A stretch of DNA of 64,000 bases from Pseudoalteromonas piscicida (GTDB lineage Bacteria > Pseudomonadota > Gammaproteobacteria > Enterobacterales > Alteromonadaceae): the NCBI RefSeq assembly GCF_002744175.1, contig NZ_NKHF01000040.1, forward strand, positions 27,375 to 91,374. The letters run 5' to 3'. Position 1 is the first letter of the stretch. Each line of letters starts with the position of its first letter. Shown here piece after piece: positions 28,419 to 37,738 of the stretch. A program made the position numbers and the translations under genes. A model generated the notes under the pieces. It saw only the letters and a list, made by a program, of their open reading frames with translations, was not told the DNA's origin and did not search any database.

Positions 28419-28455
28419 GGGTGCCTCGCTACCGCAGCGCAAATGCAATGAAATG

Positions 28456-29529
28456 TTACTTATTGAAAGCGCGAGCGATTTTTATTGGGTTTAGGTGTTT
28501 TTTACCTTGAATCACTTCATAGTGCAAGTGGGTTGATGTACTTCTGCCTGTGCTGCCCATTAAGGCAATCACATCACCTTTATTGATTTGCTGGCCTTTT
28601 TTTACCTTAATAGTATGAAGATGGCCAAAACGCGTCGTGATATCATTGGCATGCGCTATTTCGATAAAGTTGCCATAGCCACCATTTTTCCCCGCTCTTT
28701 TTACCACCCCCGCTGCTGGGGCAATGATTTGCGTTTTGTGCCAACCCGCCAAGTCGATACCTTTGTGGTAGGCTCTGCGACCGGTGATAGGGTCTTTTCG
28801 AAACCCAAATGCACTTGAAACATAATACTTTTCTTGGGCAACTGGTAAGGTGTCTGGTACTTGTCCAATCATAGTTGATAATTGAGCATATGTTGTGTAC
28901 TGGTCGATAGCCTTGATAAAGCTAGCCTCTACTAGGGCTAAGTCGGCCTGAAAGTAAGGACCGCCTTGCGCCTCTGCTGAGTCTGATAGTTGCAACCCGG
29001 CGTTATCAATAGATGCTTTCATCTGCACGATTTCAGACTCGTATGTTTGGCCCAATGTTTCACTTAATGTTCGCTGTTGGATCAATAGCCGATTCGCTTG
29101 AGGTGCAAATTCACCATTGTTTGTCTGAGAGGTTTTATTGTTGGCTGTTGCGGCTTGCTCGTTAGTTTCGCTTTGCTGCGCTTGCAACTCAGTTGAGTCA
29201 ATGAGTGACTCTAGTACCGTGTGTTGTTGTGATAACTGCTCAAGGGTGCTTTGCTGTTGGGCTAGGGTAGCCTTTAGCTGTGCCTTTTCGCTCTGCCACT
29301 TTGCTTGCAACTGAGCTAAATTTTGCTGCTCTTTATTAAGCTTAATGGTGTTTTCTTGCAGTTGAATTACTGCATTTGCAATCCATAGCGCAACGGCCAC
29401 AAAAATTAACAGCACACACGCTTGCACCCAAGATGGTAATTTCAGCATCTTGACGGTCGCGTCTTGGCGAACAATTAATTGGGTAGGCTTAAACAGCTTT
29501 ACGTATAGGCGCTTGAGAACTTGCAACAT
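28456..29529 (-). CDS. Membrane-anchored M23 peptidoglycan endopeptidase
   Basis: A 357-residue protein with a cytoplasmic N-terminus, one membrane segment (about 33-52, SWVQACVLLIFVAVALWIA), a periplasmic coiled coil rich in Gln/Leu (about 55-125), a linker, and a C-terminal LytM/M23 domain (about 230-350). Zinc ligands are visible in AYHKGIDLAG (His-x3-Asp) and THLHYEV (HxH). It cleaves cross-links in murein. Gene order with bactofilin just downstream suggests a shape or local wall-remodelling module. The catalytic set is complete, so it should be active rather than an EnvC-like regulator. Confidence 0.9.
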   Translation of the reverse strand: MLQVLKRLYVKLFKPTQLIVRQDATVKMLKLPSWVQACVLLIFVAVALWIANAVIQLQENTIKLNKEQQNLAQLQAKWQSEKAQLKATLAQQQSTLEQLSQQHTVLESLIDSTELQAQQSETNEQAATANNKTSQTNNGEFAPQANRLLIQQRTLSETLGQTYESEIVQMKASIDNAGLQLSDSAEAQGGPYFQADLALVEASFIKAIDQYTTYAQLSTMIGQVPDTLPVAQEKYYVSSAFGFRKDPITGRRAYHKGIDLAGWHKTQIIAPAAGVVKRAGKNGGYGNFIEIAHANDITTRFGHLHTIKVKKGQQINKGDVIALMGSTGRSTSTHLHYEVIQGKKHLNPIKIARAFNK

Positions 29530-29595
29530 TTAACCTCGGACTTCAACTAGCGCTACACTCTAACAATTTTTAGTCAAATTTCCAGTTTTTAGAAC

Positions 29596-29626
29596 CAAAA
29601 AAAGGGCATGAATTCATCATGCCCTT
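29596..29626 (-). terminator. Rho-independent terminator after fahA
   Basis: Stem AAGGGCATGA/TCATGCCCTT (10 bp, 5-nt loop) followed on the minus strand by a run of seven T. It is 45 bp past the fahA stop. Confidence 0.9.
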
Positions 29627-29672
29627 GATTTAAAAGTAAATAAATTTGCGATTAATGCACAGATAATTGCGA

Positions 29673-30986
29673 TTATTTGGCTGGAAGTACGGTGCCTTCT
29701 ACAGAGCCAAATCCAATACGCTTGTAACCTTGTGCTTCACACCAGCCACGCATAATCACTTTATCGCCATCTTCTAAGAACTTACGTTCTTCACCGTTTG
29801 CCAGAGTGATGGTTTCTTTACCGCCGCGAGATAGCTCTAATAATGAACCGGCTTCTTCGTGCTCTGGACCTGACTGAGTACCTGAGCCTAACATGTCACC
29901 AGGTACAAAGTTACAGCCGTTTACCGTATGGTGTGTAACCATTTGTGCAACAGTCCAGTAGCTATGTTTGAAGCTGGATTCAGACAGTTTGCTTGGCTTG
30001 GCATTTTCGCTACGCATTTTCTCTGTTTCTAGTAATACATCCATACGGATATCAATGGCACCTGATTCACGGTTCTGAGCCGACTCTAGGTAATCAAGTG
30101 GTTGCGGGTCGTTTTCATCACGGTGCCAGTTGGTGCGATATGGCGCAAGCGCCTCAGTAGTCACTACCCAAGGAGAAACCGTTGATGCAAAGTTCTTCGC
30201 AAGGAACGGGCCTAATGGTTGATACTCCCATGCTTGTAGGTCACGTGCTGACCAGTCATTGAATAAGCAAAAACCAAATACGTGATCTTCTGCGTCTTTA
30301 ATCGCGATAGAGTCACCGAGCTCATTACCTTTACCTAGGTAGATCCCGAGTTCAAGCTCGTAGTCTAGGCGTTTACAAGGGCCAAATGACGGCGTATCCG
30401 CGTCAGGGGCTTTTGTTTGGCCTTTAGGACGAGGGAAAGCTTGTCCTGACACGTCAATTGATGATGCACGGCCATGATAACCAATAGGAACCCACTTATA
30501 GTTTGGTAGTAATGGATTATCAGGACGGAACAAGCTACCTACCGCAGTCGCGTGGTAAATTGAAGTATAAAAATCGGTGTAATCGCCAATGTGACAAGGT
30601 AAAGCGTATTCAACATCGCCTTGTGCCACTAATGCACCTTCGAGGCTCGATTGCAGTTCAGAACCTGAGCGTAAAGCACGAGAAAGAGCAAGTCGAAGTG
30701 CTGACCAATACGGTTTACCCATGCCCATAAATTCGTTTAATGCAGGGGCATTGGCCGCTTCTACCGCTTCTTGTGCCTCGCCTGAGAATAGTTTTGCATC
30801 TGCAACGGCACCAAGGTCTAGTACTTGATCGCCAATAGCTACACCACCTCGAAATTCTTCATTACTGTTTTTACGACGAAATACCGCAAATGGTAAGTTT
30901 TGAATAGGGAAGTCAGTTTCAGCAGCGTTTGCACTAGTTACCCAACTAGTTAGTTGAATGTCGTGTGTTTCATTTATTTGAGACAT
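29673..30986 (-). CDS. fahA: Fumarylacetoacetase
   Basis: A 437-residue enzyme from the ATG at 30986, preceded by AAAGGAAAGG. The N-terminal SH3-like domain carries FAVFRRKNSNEEFRGGVAIGDQVLDL. The C-terminal metal site is seen in DYTDFYTSIYHATAVG and DYELELGIYLGKGNELGD (Asp and Glu ligands), followed by FNDWSARDLQAWEYQPLGPFLAKNF. It hydrolyses fumarylacetoacetate to fumarate and acetoacetate, the last step of tyrosine degradation. It lies about 130 bp after hppD, separated from it by a terminator-like hairpin. Homogentisate dioxygenase and maleylacetoacetate isomerase genes are not adjacent. Confidence 0.95.
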   Translation of the reverse strand: MSQINETHDIQLTSWVTSANAAETDFPIQNLPFAVFRRKNSNEEFRGGVAIGDQVLDLGAVADAKLFSGEAQEAVEAANAPALNEFMGMGKPYWSALRLALSRALRSGSELQSSLEGALVAQGDVEYALPCHIGDYTDFYTSIYHATAVGSLFRPDNPLLPNYKWVPIGYHGRASSIDVSGQAFPRPKGQTKAPDADTPSFGPCKRLDYELELGIYLGKGNELGDSIAIKDAEDHVFGFCLFNDWSARDLQAWEYQPLGPFLAKNFASTVSPWVVTTEALAPYRTNWHRDENDPQPLDYLESAQNRESGAIDIRMDVLLETEKMRSENAKPSKLSESSFKHSYWTVAQMVTHHTVNGCNFVPGDMLGSGTQSGPEHEEAGSLLELSRGGKETITLANGEERKFLEDGDKVIMRGWCEAQGYKRIGFGSVEGTVLPAK

Positions 30987-31070
30987 TGCCTTTCCTTTAA
31001 TTTTGGCTTTCAACTTGAGTTATGGTCAAAAGTGAAAAACTCAAGTCGTAATAGCAATTTGATAAACCAC

Positions 31071-31099
31071 AAAAAGCAGCTATCGCTAGCTGCTTTTTT
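31071..31099 (-). terminator. Hairpin between hppD and fahA
   Basis: Stem AGCAGCTA/TAGCTGCT extended by A/T pairs, 4-nt loop, T-rich flanks on both strands. It follows the hppD stop by about 20 bp and could uncouple fahA from hppD. Confidence 0.75.
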
Positions 31100-31118
31100 A
31101 TTAACTCGATGTTGGTGT

Positions 31119-32165
31119 TTAGATCACACCACGACGCTCTTGGTCGCGTTCAATCGACTCGAACAATGCTTGGAAGTTACCTTCACCAAAACCGCCATCA
31201 TCAACACGTTGGATCATCTCGATGAAGATTGGGCCAAATAGGTTCTTAGTGAAGATCTGTAGTAAGTAGCAGTCTTCGCTTTGGCTATCAACTAGGATTT
31301 GGTGTTGCTTGATTTTTTCTTTGTCTTCTTTAACCCAAGGCACACGGTCAAAAATAGTGTCATAGTAGTGATCTACGATATCAAGCGTTGCAATCGTGCT
31401 CTTGTCTAGCTTATCTAAAGAACCAACTAAGTCGTCAGTTAAGAAAGCTAAATGCTGTACACCTGGACCATTGTACTCGTCTAGGTACTCATCGATCTGG
31501 TTGTTGTTGTCGTCTTTACCTTCGTTAATTGGAATTGAGAAGGTGCCACAAGGCGACTTAAGCGCGTATGAAAGCAACGCAGTCTTTTGGCCTTTGATGT
31601 CAAAGTAGCGAACTTCAGTAAAGCCGAATACGTCTTTATAGAAGTTAGCCCAAGTTTCCATCGTGCCTTTGTATACGTTGTTGGTAAGGTGGTCGATGCG
31701 CTTGAAGCCTTTGTCTTCAACAATTTTTTGTTCTTCTAGGTCAACAAAGTCTTGCTCGTAGATTGAGCCTTTGTCGCCGAAGTTTTCGATAAAGTAAATT
31801 AGGCTATCACCAATACCGTAAATCGCTGGGTACGGTAAATCTTTGTGAGTTGAGTCAGTAGCTGGCTTTGCACCACGCTCAACTGCTGTTTCAAACGCCT
31901 TTTGCGCATTTTCTACGCGCCAGCCCATAGAACAAATTGCAGGCCCATGGCTCTTTGCAAACTCGGCAGAGAAACCATCACGTTCGTTGTTCAGTAAAAA
32001 GTGAATATCGTGTTGGTTGTAGTACACGATATCTTTGTCTTTAAATTTCTTTAGCTTTGAGAATCCAAAGTCAGTGAAAACCTTGTCCATGTAATCAGCG
32101 TCTGGCGTTGCGTATTCTGTAAACTCGATGCCGACTAGGCCTAGTGGATTATTTACTTCACTCAT
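31119..32165 (-). CDS. hppD: 4-hydroxyphenylpyruvate dioxygenase
   Basis: A 348-residue vicinal-oxygen-chelate dioxygenase. The Fe(II) ligands are His159 (RIDHLTNNV), His238 (GVQHLAFLTDD) and Glu316 (FIEMIQRVDDGGFGEGNF, with the C-terminal active-site gate). The shorter, more acidic sequence resembles the marine gammaproteobacterial type. It converts 4-hydroxyphenylpyruvate to homogentisate. Homogentisate oxidises to brown pyomelanin when later steps are weak. The 420-bp upstream region would hold its promoter, but no TyrR-type box could be assigned. Confidence 0.95.
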   Translation of the reverse strand: MSEVNNPLGLVGIEFTEYATPDADYMDKVFTDFGFSKLKKFKDKDIVYYNQHDIHFLLNNERDGFSAEFAKSHGPAICSMGWRVENAQKAFETAVERGAKPATDSTHKDLPYPAIYGIGDSLIYFIENFGDKGSIYEQDFVDLEEQKIVEDKGFKRIDHLTNNVYKGTMETWANFYKDVFGFTEVRYFDIKGQKTALLSYALKSPCGTFSIPINEGKDDNNNQIDEYLDEYNGPGVQHLAFLTDDLVGSLDKLDKSTIATLDIVDHYYDTIFDRVPWVKEDKEKIKQHQILVDSQSEDCYLLQIFTKNLFGPIFIEMIQRVDDGGFGEGNFQALFESIERDQERRGVI

Positions 32166-32584
32166 TGTTTTACTCCCGTATTAAGCACTGGGTGACTTGT
32201 TAGAATTTATGACTGGATGATTAATCAAATTGCACTAAAGGGGAAGCCAAAGGCAGTAAATAGCAAGGTACTGCTTTGTAAATTTAGTTGCACAATTGCC
32301 ATGGAAAAGACACAAAATTGACACAGGCGTGACGAATTTTATTTTTGTCTAAATTTTGACTTGATACTCGTGGGGGTTTTTATCGAAAAACCAGGTTAAA
32401 TCATCTTTATCTTTATGATTTATAATAGGTTTTTTATTTTTGCACTGAAACTGAGGTAGCAATGAGAGGCTAGGTTAAATTGTGCTATTTGGATTGCCAA
32501 TTGCTTTTTGTGTATTAAAATCTTTACAAAAGTATCGACTGAATGCGGTAAACCACGCTGCAACAGCGTGGTTTACCGTTAATA
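32166..32584. other. Intergenic region between hppD and the POT transporter
   Basis: About 420 bp upstream of hppD. It is AT-rich and holds no convincing gene. The 3' part contains the POT gene hairpin. Elsewhere it presumably carries the hppD promoter; no clear -35/-10 pair was fixed by eye. Confidence 0.35.
32546..32578 (-). terminator. Perfect hairpin after the POT transporter gene
   Basis: A 15-bp perfect stem (CGGTAAACCACGCTG and its complement) with a 3-nt loop lies 7 bp past the transporter stop. There is little T tract. Confidence 0.7.
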
Positions 32585-34021
32585 TTATTGCTTCTCAGCA
32601 GAGACTTCTAGCTCTTCAGCTAAGTAATGCTCTTGTGTATGCGGCTCATGATTGCCTTCTGCACCATGCATCCAGTCAACCAATTTATTGCTTAGTAAGT
32701 ACATAAGTACTGCAGATATCAGCGCAACGCCACCTAAGCCGATAAAGATGCTCATCGCATTTTCCATCGCTTCTTGGCCTTCACCGATGAACGAACCTAC
32801 CAATCCAGCAAGTTTATTCGCAACCGCTGTACATAGGAACCAAATACCCATTAGCAGTGACGCTAGACGTAGTGGTGCAAGTTTACTCACCATAGATAAA
32901 CCGATAGGTGAAAGACAAAGTTCACCTAAGGTGTGGAACATATAGAAAAGCACCAACCAAATCATACTGATCTGAAGCGTGTCGCCAGATTTTCCGCCTT
33001 CAGTCGCAAGTGCTAACATCATGGTCAAGAAACCTAAGGCTAAAAATACCAGACCGATGGCAAACTTAACCGGTGAGTTAGGTTCTTTGTTGTCTAGTTT
33101 TAACCAGATCATCGCAACTAGGGGGGCAAATACAATGATGAAAATAGAGTTTAGAGACTGGAACCAAGAAGCTGGGATCTCAAAACCCATCAGCATACGA
33201 TTGGTATAGTCGTTAGCGAAAAGGTTCATCAGGCCACCAGCCTGCTCAAAGCCCATCCAGAAGATAATAGAGAATACACTCATCGTGAAAATAACACGGA
33301 TACGATCTTTTTCTTGTTTCGTTAATGGCGCTTTGGTTGCTGAATCAGACATTTGCTGAGAAAGCTTTGCCGCTGGCACTTTACCGATATCACCAAGGTA
33401 TTTTTGGCTAAGGATAAGCTGCATAACAACTGAGATCACCATACCAATACCGGCTGCAATAAAGCCTGCTTGCCAGTTGATCACAGACGCAACATAACCT
33501 GCGATTAATGGACCTAACGCACCACCTAAGTTGATCCCCATGTAGAAGATGGTAAATGCACCGTCACGACGCTTATCGCCTTCTTGGTACAAGTCACCTA
33601 CCATCGTTGAAATGTTTGGTTTGAATAAGCCGTTACCTAAGCAAAGAAGCGTTAAGCCAAGATAAAAAACGTTTTCTTCTTGTCCGGCAACAATGCCATG
33701 GGGAATACCCATAATAAAGTGGCCCGCAGCCATTAAGATACCACCAATGATAATGGCCTTGCGTTGACCTAATACGTTATCAGCGAGCCAACCACCAAAC
33801 AGTGGTGTAAGGTATACGGCCATCGTAAATGTACCGTAAAGGCTTAGTGCGTCGGCATTATTCCAACCGAAGCCACCATTTTGCACTTGGGCAACAAGAT
33901 AAAGAACTAAAATGGCACGCATACCGTAGTAGCCAAATCGCTCCCACATTTCGGTACCAAATAATAAGAAGAGGCCTTTAGGGTGACCCAAAAATTCTCC
34001 GGCCTTCGGAACTGAATTCAT
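32585..34021 (-). CDS. Proton-dependent oligopeptide transporter (POT/PTR family)
   Basis: A 478-residue MFS transporter with about fourteen membrane segments. The POT signature ExxERFxYYG is present as TEMWERFGYYGMRAILVLYL near residue 24-43, and FYMGINLGGALGPLIAGY near 155 is the PTR2 motif. It imports di- and tripeptides with protons. It fits the scavenging habit suggested by the secreted subtilase at 24-26 kb, although the genes are not linked. It is monocistronic. Confidence 0.92.
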   Translation of the reverse strand: MNSVPKAGEFLGHPKGLFLLFGTEMWERFGYYGMRAILVLYLVAQVQNGGFGWNNADALSLYGTFTMAVYLTPLFGGWLADNVLGQRKAIIIGGILMAAGHFIMGIPHGIVAGQEENVFYLGLTLLCLGNGLFKPNISTMVGDLYQEGDKRRDGAFTIFYMGINLGGALGPLIAGYVASVINWQAGFIAAGIGMVISVVMQLILSQKYLGDIGKVPAAKLSQQMSDSATKAPLTKQEKDRIRVIFTMSVFSIIFWMGFEQAGGLMNLFANDYTNRMLMGFEIPASWFQSLNSIFIIVFAPLVAMIWLKLDNKEPNSPVKFAIGLVFLALGFLTMMLALATEGGKSGDTLQISMIWLVLFYMFHTLGELCLSPIGLSMVSKLAPLRLASLLMGIWFLCTAVANKLAGLVGSFIGEGQEAMENAMSIFIGLGGVALISAVLMYLLSNKLVDWMHGAEGNHEPHTQEHYLAEELEVSAEKQ

Positions 34022-34566
34022 ATGTACTTCCTAATCTAATCAAAGTGTTGTGTCTGGCCATTTTTATATTGGATGCCAATAGGCATCGGATGATTTCAAT
34101 CAGCACTGAATAATGAGCAATGCACTGTGGATCTCTTGATAAAAACGAGTTCACAGAAAATAGAACACTTTTCAATGCAGATTGCTGCAGCCTTGCTAGC
34201 AAATCAACCATGCAATAATTCATGGTTCTTTACTAAGTTTGGCTTGCCTGTACTTTTTTTGAACGGGTGGCCAGTACCTATGTCAATTAGCGTTTGCTGT
34301 ATGTAACGACTAACTAATTTAAAAAAGTGCGTCAGTATACTCAGTGAGAATTGATAGGGGAAGAGTTTGTAGTCAGAAAGCGAATAAAATGCGGTCAGTG
34401 ATTCAGGTCAGGATCATTACCGAGTATGGTGAGTATATAAATTCCACCTTTCAAATAGAGCAGGTATTAATGCGGACTGGGAGCAATTCAATGGGTATTA
34501 CTGTTGTTGTTCAAAAACGCAAGTTTAATCTTGCTGTGTGGCGCTAGGTTGTCATTGTGTGATGTA
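34022..34566. other. Gene-poor intergenic region
   Basis: About 545 bp between the divergent start of the POT gene and the 3' end of the hybrid kinase gene. A 67-codon plus-strand frame (34344-34547) has no ribosome site and no recognisable protein features. It presumably contains the POT promoter. No RNA family was recognised. Confidence 0.35.
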
Positions 34567-34595
34567 GCTCCTATCTTGTATTGCAAGATAGGAGC
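34567..34595 (-). terminator. Terminator after the hybrid kinase gene
   Basis: A perfect 12-bp stem (GCTCCTATCTTG/CAAGATAGGAGC) with a 5-nt loop lies 8 bp past the stop on the minus strand. Confidence 0.8.
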
Positions 34596-34603
34596 ATGTT
34601 TAT

Positions 34604-37471
34604 CTATGCCTCTTGGCTTAAATACTGTTGAATAAACTCTGTAGCGGCTAAGAAGTCTTGCTCCAGTTTATCGCGCATGTGGATGAGCTGATCACTTGTA
34701 AGCGACCCCTCTTTACACAAGGTTTCAAACTCTGTGGCTGTCGCGGCAACTTGCTCGGCACCAATGGTTTTAGAGATGGATTTAAGTTGATGACAGGCCT
34801 CGATGATTTCTTCTTGGCTCATGGTGATCACCGCGCCATTAACATCGCGAGTCAATTGACTACTTTGTTCTAAATACATTCTGAAGAAGCGATTACGCTT
34901 AGCATCATCATGGTTTACATATTTGTTGAGCATTTCCATATTAATTGCAGGGCTAGGCTCCGCATTAGGCGGTGCTTCAGCTGTCACCGTTTCTTCAGCC
35001 GTTGGTTCAACGTCAACCGACGCTGGCGACGTGACTTCTAGTTGTTGGGTATCGGCCTGTGTGGCAGGCTTGCCACTACTAATTTTTGGCTGTTCTGAGT
35101 TAGGTAATTGCTCAATACATTTAATAAGGGTTGCTTCTAGTACATTTAGCTCTACCGGTTTGGTGATATAATCATTCATCCCAGCGGTTTCGCAGCGCTC
35201 TCGCTCTCCCTTTAGGGCATTGGCGGTAACTGCAATGATATAGGGCTGTGTAATATTGTCTGTTGCGGCTTCAACATAATCTCTAATGTTTTTTACCATG
35301 TCGTAGCCTGACATCTTCGGCATGTGTAGATCTGTTAATACAATGGGGAAATGCTCTTTCTTCCAAAGTTCGAAGCCTTCTTCGCCATTTTCGGCAACTT
35401 CAACGCCATACCCTAATAGGTGAAGTTGATCGGTTAACACTTGCTGATTTAGGACGTTATCTTCTACGAGTAGCACTAATTTATTCGTTGCTCTTGCTTC
35501 ATCGACACTTAAAAAGTCATTGATGGTACGAGCTGGTTTTATTTCTCTTGGTTTATGCAGCCCCGCAGCAACTAAAATGGAGGTCATAAAGCTAGACTTA
35601 CAAAGTGGCGAGGCATTGAGGTAGAAAATATGTTTATGGTTGAGTGCTGCTTCGTCCATTTTACTTAATACAACCACTTGTTGCTCATTCTTTTCTAGTG
35701 AATAAACAACCGTTCTTAGCTCCTCGTTCACTTTGTCCATGCCATCTAGGCCATCTAGCACCCAAATGAGCTTATCCTCATGTTGATGATCTGTGATTTC
35801 AGCATCATCTATTACCATCACATTCGCTCCCATAAATGAGAGATAACGGTTGAGAATATTTTGTCTTTCTTTATTAGCGGTAATTAAGGCGACACTGCGA
35901 CCATGTAGCTGCTGTTTGTTGGCGTGATTGACTTTGCCATCAACACTAAAGGGGAGCTCAACAACAAACTCGCTTCCCATACCAATATCTGAATTGACAT
36001 GGATACTTCCAAGCATCAGCTCAATAAGACTTTTACAAATAGATAGACCAAGACCAGTACCACCGAACTCACGAGTGATGGAACCTTCGGCCTGAATAAA
36101 TGGATTAAAGATCTCTCGTAATTGGGCTTTTGTCATGCCTTTACCGTTATCAGTGACGGTAAAGCGCAGGGTGTAGTGCTCAGAGGTGTTTTGAGACACT
36201 TCCACCGAGATTTTCACATAGCCTTGGGTAGATTCATCGGTCGTGGTAAATTTTATGGCGTTACTACATAAATTATAAAGAACCTGTCTAACCCGGACCG
36301 TATCGCCAACTAAGTTGGTTGGAATATCGGGGGCGATAAACAGTTGTAGGTCTAGTTTGCGCTTTTTTGCCACCGATGACAGTACGCGAGCTACTTCTTC
36401 GGTCGTTTCAGCAACTGAGAATGGACTGTTGTCTATGCGTAATTTACCGGCTTCAATTTTTGAAAAGTCGAGAATATCATCGAGAATACCCAGTAAAGAA
36501 AACGCGGAGTCTCTGATAATGGTTGTTAGGCGGTGCTGAGCGCCATCGAGTTCAGTTTGGCGCAATAAGTCGATAGTGCCGATGACTCCGTTCATGGGAG
36601 TACGAATTTCGTGGCTCATGGTGGCCAAGAAAGTAGTCTTGGCGTCGCTAGCTCGCTCTGCATTTAGAATGGCTTTTTCTAGTGCTAATGTACGAGCCTG
36701 AACCTCAGTCTCTAAGCTCTCTTGTAGCTGCTTTAATTCATTTTGGGTTGCTTGATCAGATTCAATCGAAGACTGTACTTGCTGTAACAGCGCATTAATT
36801 GCTTGAGCAACTTCGGCTAACCCGCCGCCATAGTAAGTTCCTAGCGTAGACTTGTAGTTTTTATCTGTCGTAACATGATTTATCTCATCAATAAGCGCTT
36901 GGGTATCATTAGACGAGGCGCCAGATAGCTTTCGTTGAACAAGTAACAGTGTGATTATGCCACTGAACAAGGCAATGGCCAGTAACCCATAGGCAAGGGA
37001 GGCGCTTCCGGTTGCCGTTGATTCTATTGGTGGCGTGTAAGTGAGAATAAGCTCACCTACATTTTGTCCGTCCAGTGCAAGGGGCATGTGATACACATGC
37101 ATCTGACCTTTGTTGTAAGTTTCTTCGCGATTTAAAGCACCTATCTGTTCCCCTAAACTTTGTTGCAGTACTAAGTTAGGTTGTCCCATACCAGTATTGA
37201 TATATAGATATGCGCCTAAGTGTTGATTGGCAGTAAGTAATGCCGATACCAGCTGTTTGGCACTATCAAAGCCATGCTGAGTAACCACTTTGGCCAACGG
37301 TGATGCGATGGTATTTGCTTGTTGTTTTAGGTCAACTGTTGGCGTAGTAGGAGCTGAGGGTTGTTTTGGAAGCAGGTAAGTACCTGCGGCGCTACATAAT
37401 CCAACAATGAGTATTGCTATAAATAAAAAAAGTACCTGTCCATTTGCATTGGTGTTTGCGCTATTTGGCAT
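34604..37471 (-). CDS. Hybrid sensor histidine kinase (HK-REC-HPt)
   Basis: A 955-residue inner-membrane kinase. Membrane segments at about 12-34 and 158-178 bracket a periplasmic sensor; a coiled coil (about 240-275) follows, then HisKA with His287 (MSHEIRTPMNG), an HATPase domain (FGGTGLGLSICKSL), a degenerate receiver-like stretch (about 510-640), an intact receiver (LVLLVEDNVLNQ ... LTDLHMPKMSG, about 670-790), a Pro/Glu/Thr-rich linker and a C-terminal HPt domain (ACHQLKSISKTIG). This is the BarA/ArcB-like layout. No response regulator gene adjoins, so it signals to a distant partner. SixA in this window is a candidate HPt phosphatase, by family knowledge only. Confidence 0.92.
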   Translation of the reverse strand: MPNSANTNANGQVLFLFIAILIVGLCSAAGTYLLPKQPSAPTTPTVDLKQQANTIASPLAKVVTQHGFDSAKQLVSALLTANQHLGAYLYINTGMGQPNLVLQQSLGEQIGALNREETYNKGQMHVYHMPLALDGQNVGELILTYTPPIESTATGSASLAYGLLAIALFSGIITLLLVQRKLSGASSNDTQALIDEINHVTTDKNYKSTLGTYYGGGLAEVAQAINALLQQVQSSIESDQATQNELKQLQESLETEVQARTLALEKAILNAERASDAKTTFLATMSHEIRTPMNGVIGTIDLLRQTELDGAQHRLTTIIRDSAFSLLGILDDILDFSKIEAGKLRIDNSPFSVAETTEEVARVLSSVAKKRKLDLQLFIAPDIPTNLVGDTVRVRQVLYNLCSNAIKFTTTDESTQGYVKISVEVSQNTSEHYTLRFTVTDNGKGMTKAQLREIFNPFIQAEGSITREFGGTGLGLSICKSLIELMLGSIHVNSDIGMGSEFVVELPFSVDGKVNHANKQQLHGRSVALITANKERQNILNRYLSFMGANVMVIDDAEITDHQHEDKLIWVLDGLDGMDKVNEELRTVVYSLEKNEQQVVVLSKMDEAALNHKHIFYLNASPLCKSSFMTSILVAAGLHKPREIKPARTINDFLSVDEARATNKLVLLVEDNVLNQQVLTDQLHLLGYGVEVAENGEEGFELWKKEHFPIVLTDLHMPKMSGYDMVKNIRDYVEAATDNITQPYIIAVTANALKGERERCETAGMNDYITKPVELNVLEATLIKCIEQLPNSEQPKISSGKPATQADTQQLEVTSPASVDVEPTAEETVTAEAPPNAEPSPAINMEMLNKYVNHDDAKRNRFFRMYLEQSSQLTRDVNGAVITMSQEEIIEACHQLKSISKTIGAEQVAATATEFETLCKEGSLTSDQLIHMRDKLEQDFLAATEFIQQYLSQEA

Positions 37472-37738
37472 GCTTCGTCCCGCAAGAATTATTTATACAT
37501 ATCACTTGGTGCAATCCTATCACCTTAAGCAAGTTTTTACCTCTCGTTTTTTAACCAAGAGCCTAAAGCAGTAAAAACGCAAGTGATTATTTAAAATTTT
37601 AGAATAATCATTGCATTATGCATTTTATCTCTTCTTGTTGTTAGGCGATGAATTTGTATGGGTTAAATAATATTTAATTATTAAGTAACGTTTTAATAAA
37701 GTAATATGAGACAAGCCAAATATCTACAAGGATTGCTT

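Noticed and set aside
34344..34547. 67-codon plus-strand ORF in the gap after the POT gene
   Set aside because: No ribosome site, no recognisable features, and the region is otherwise non-coding.
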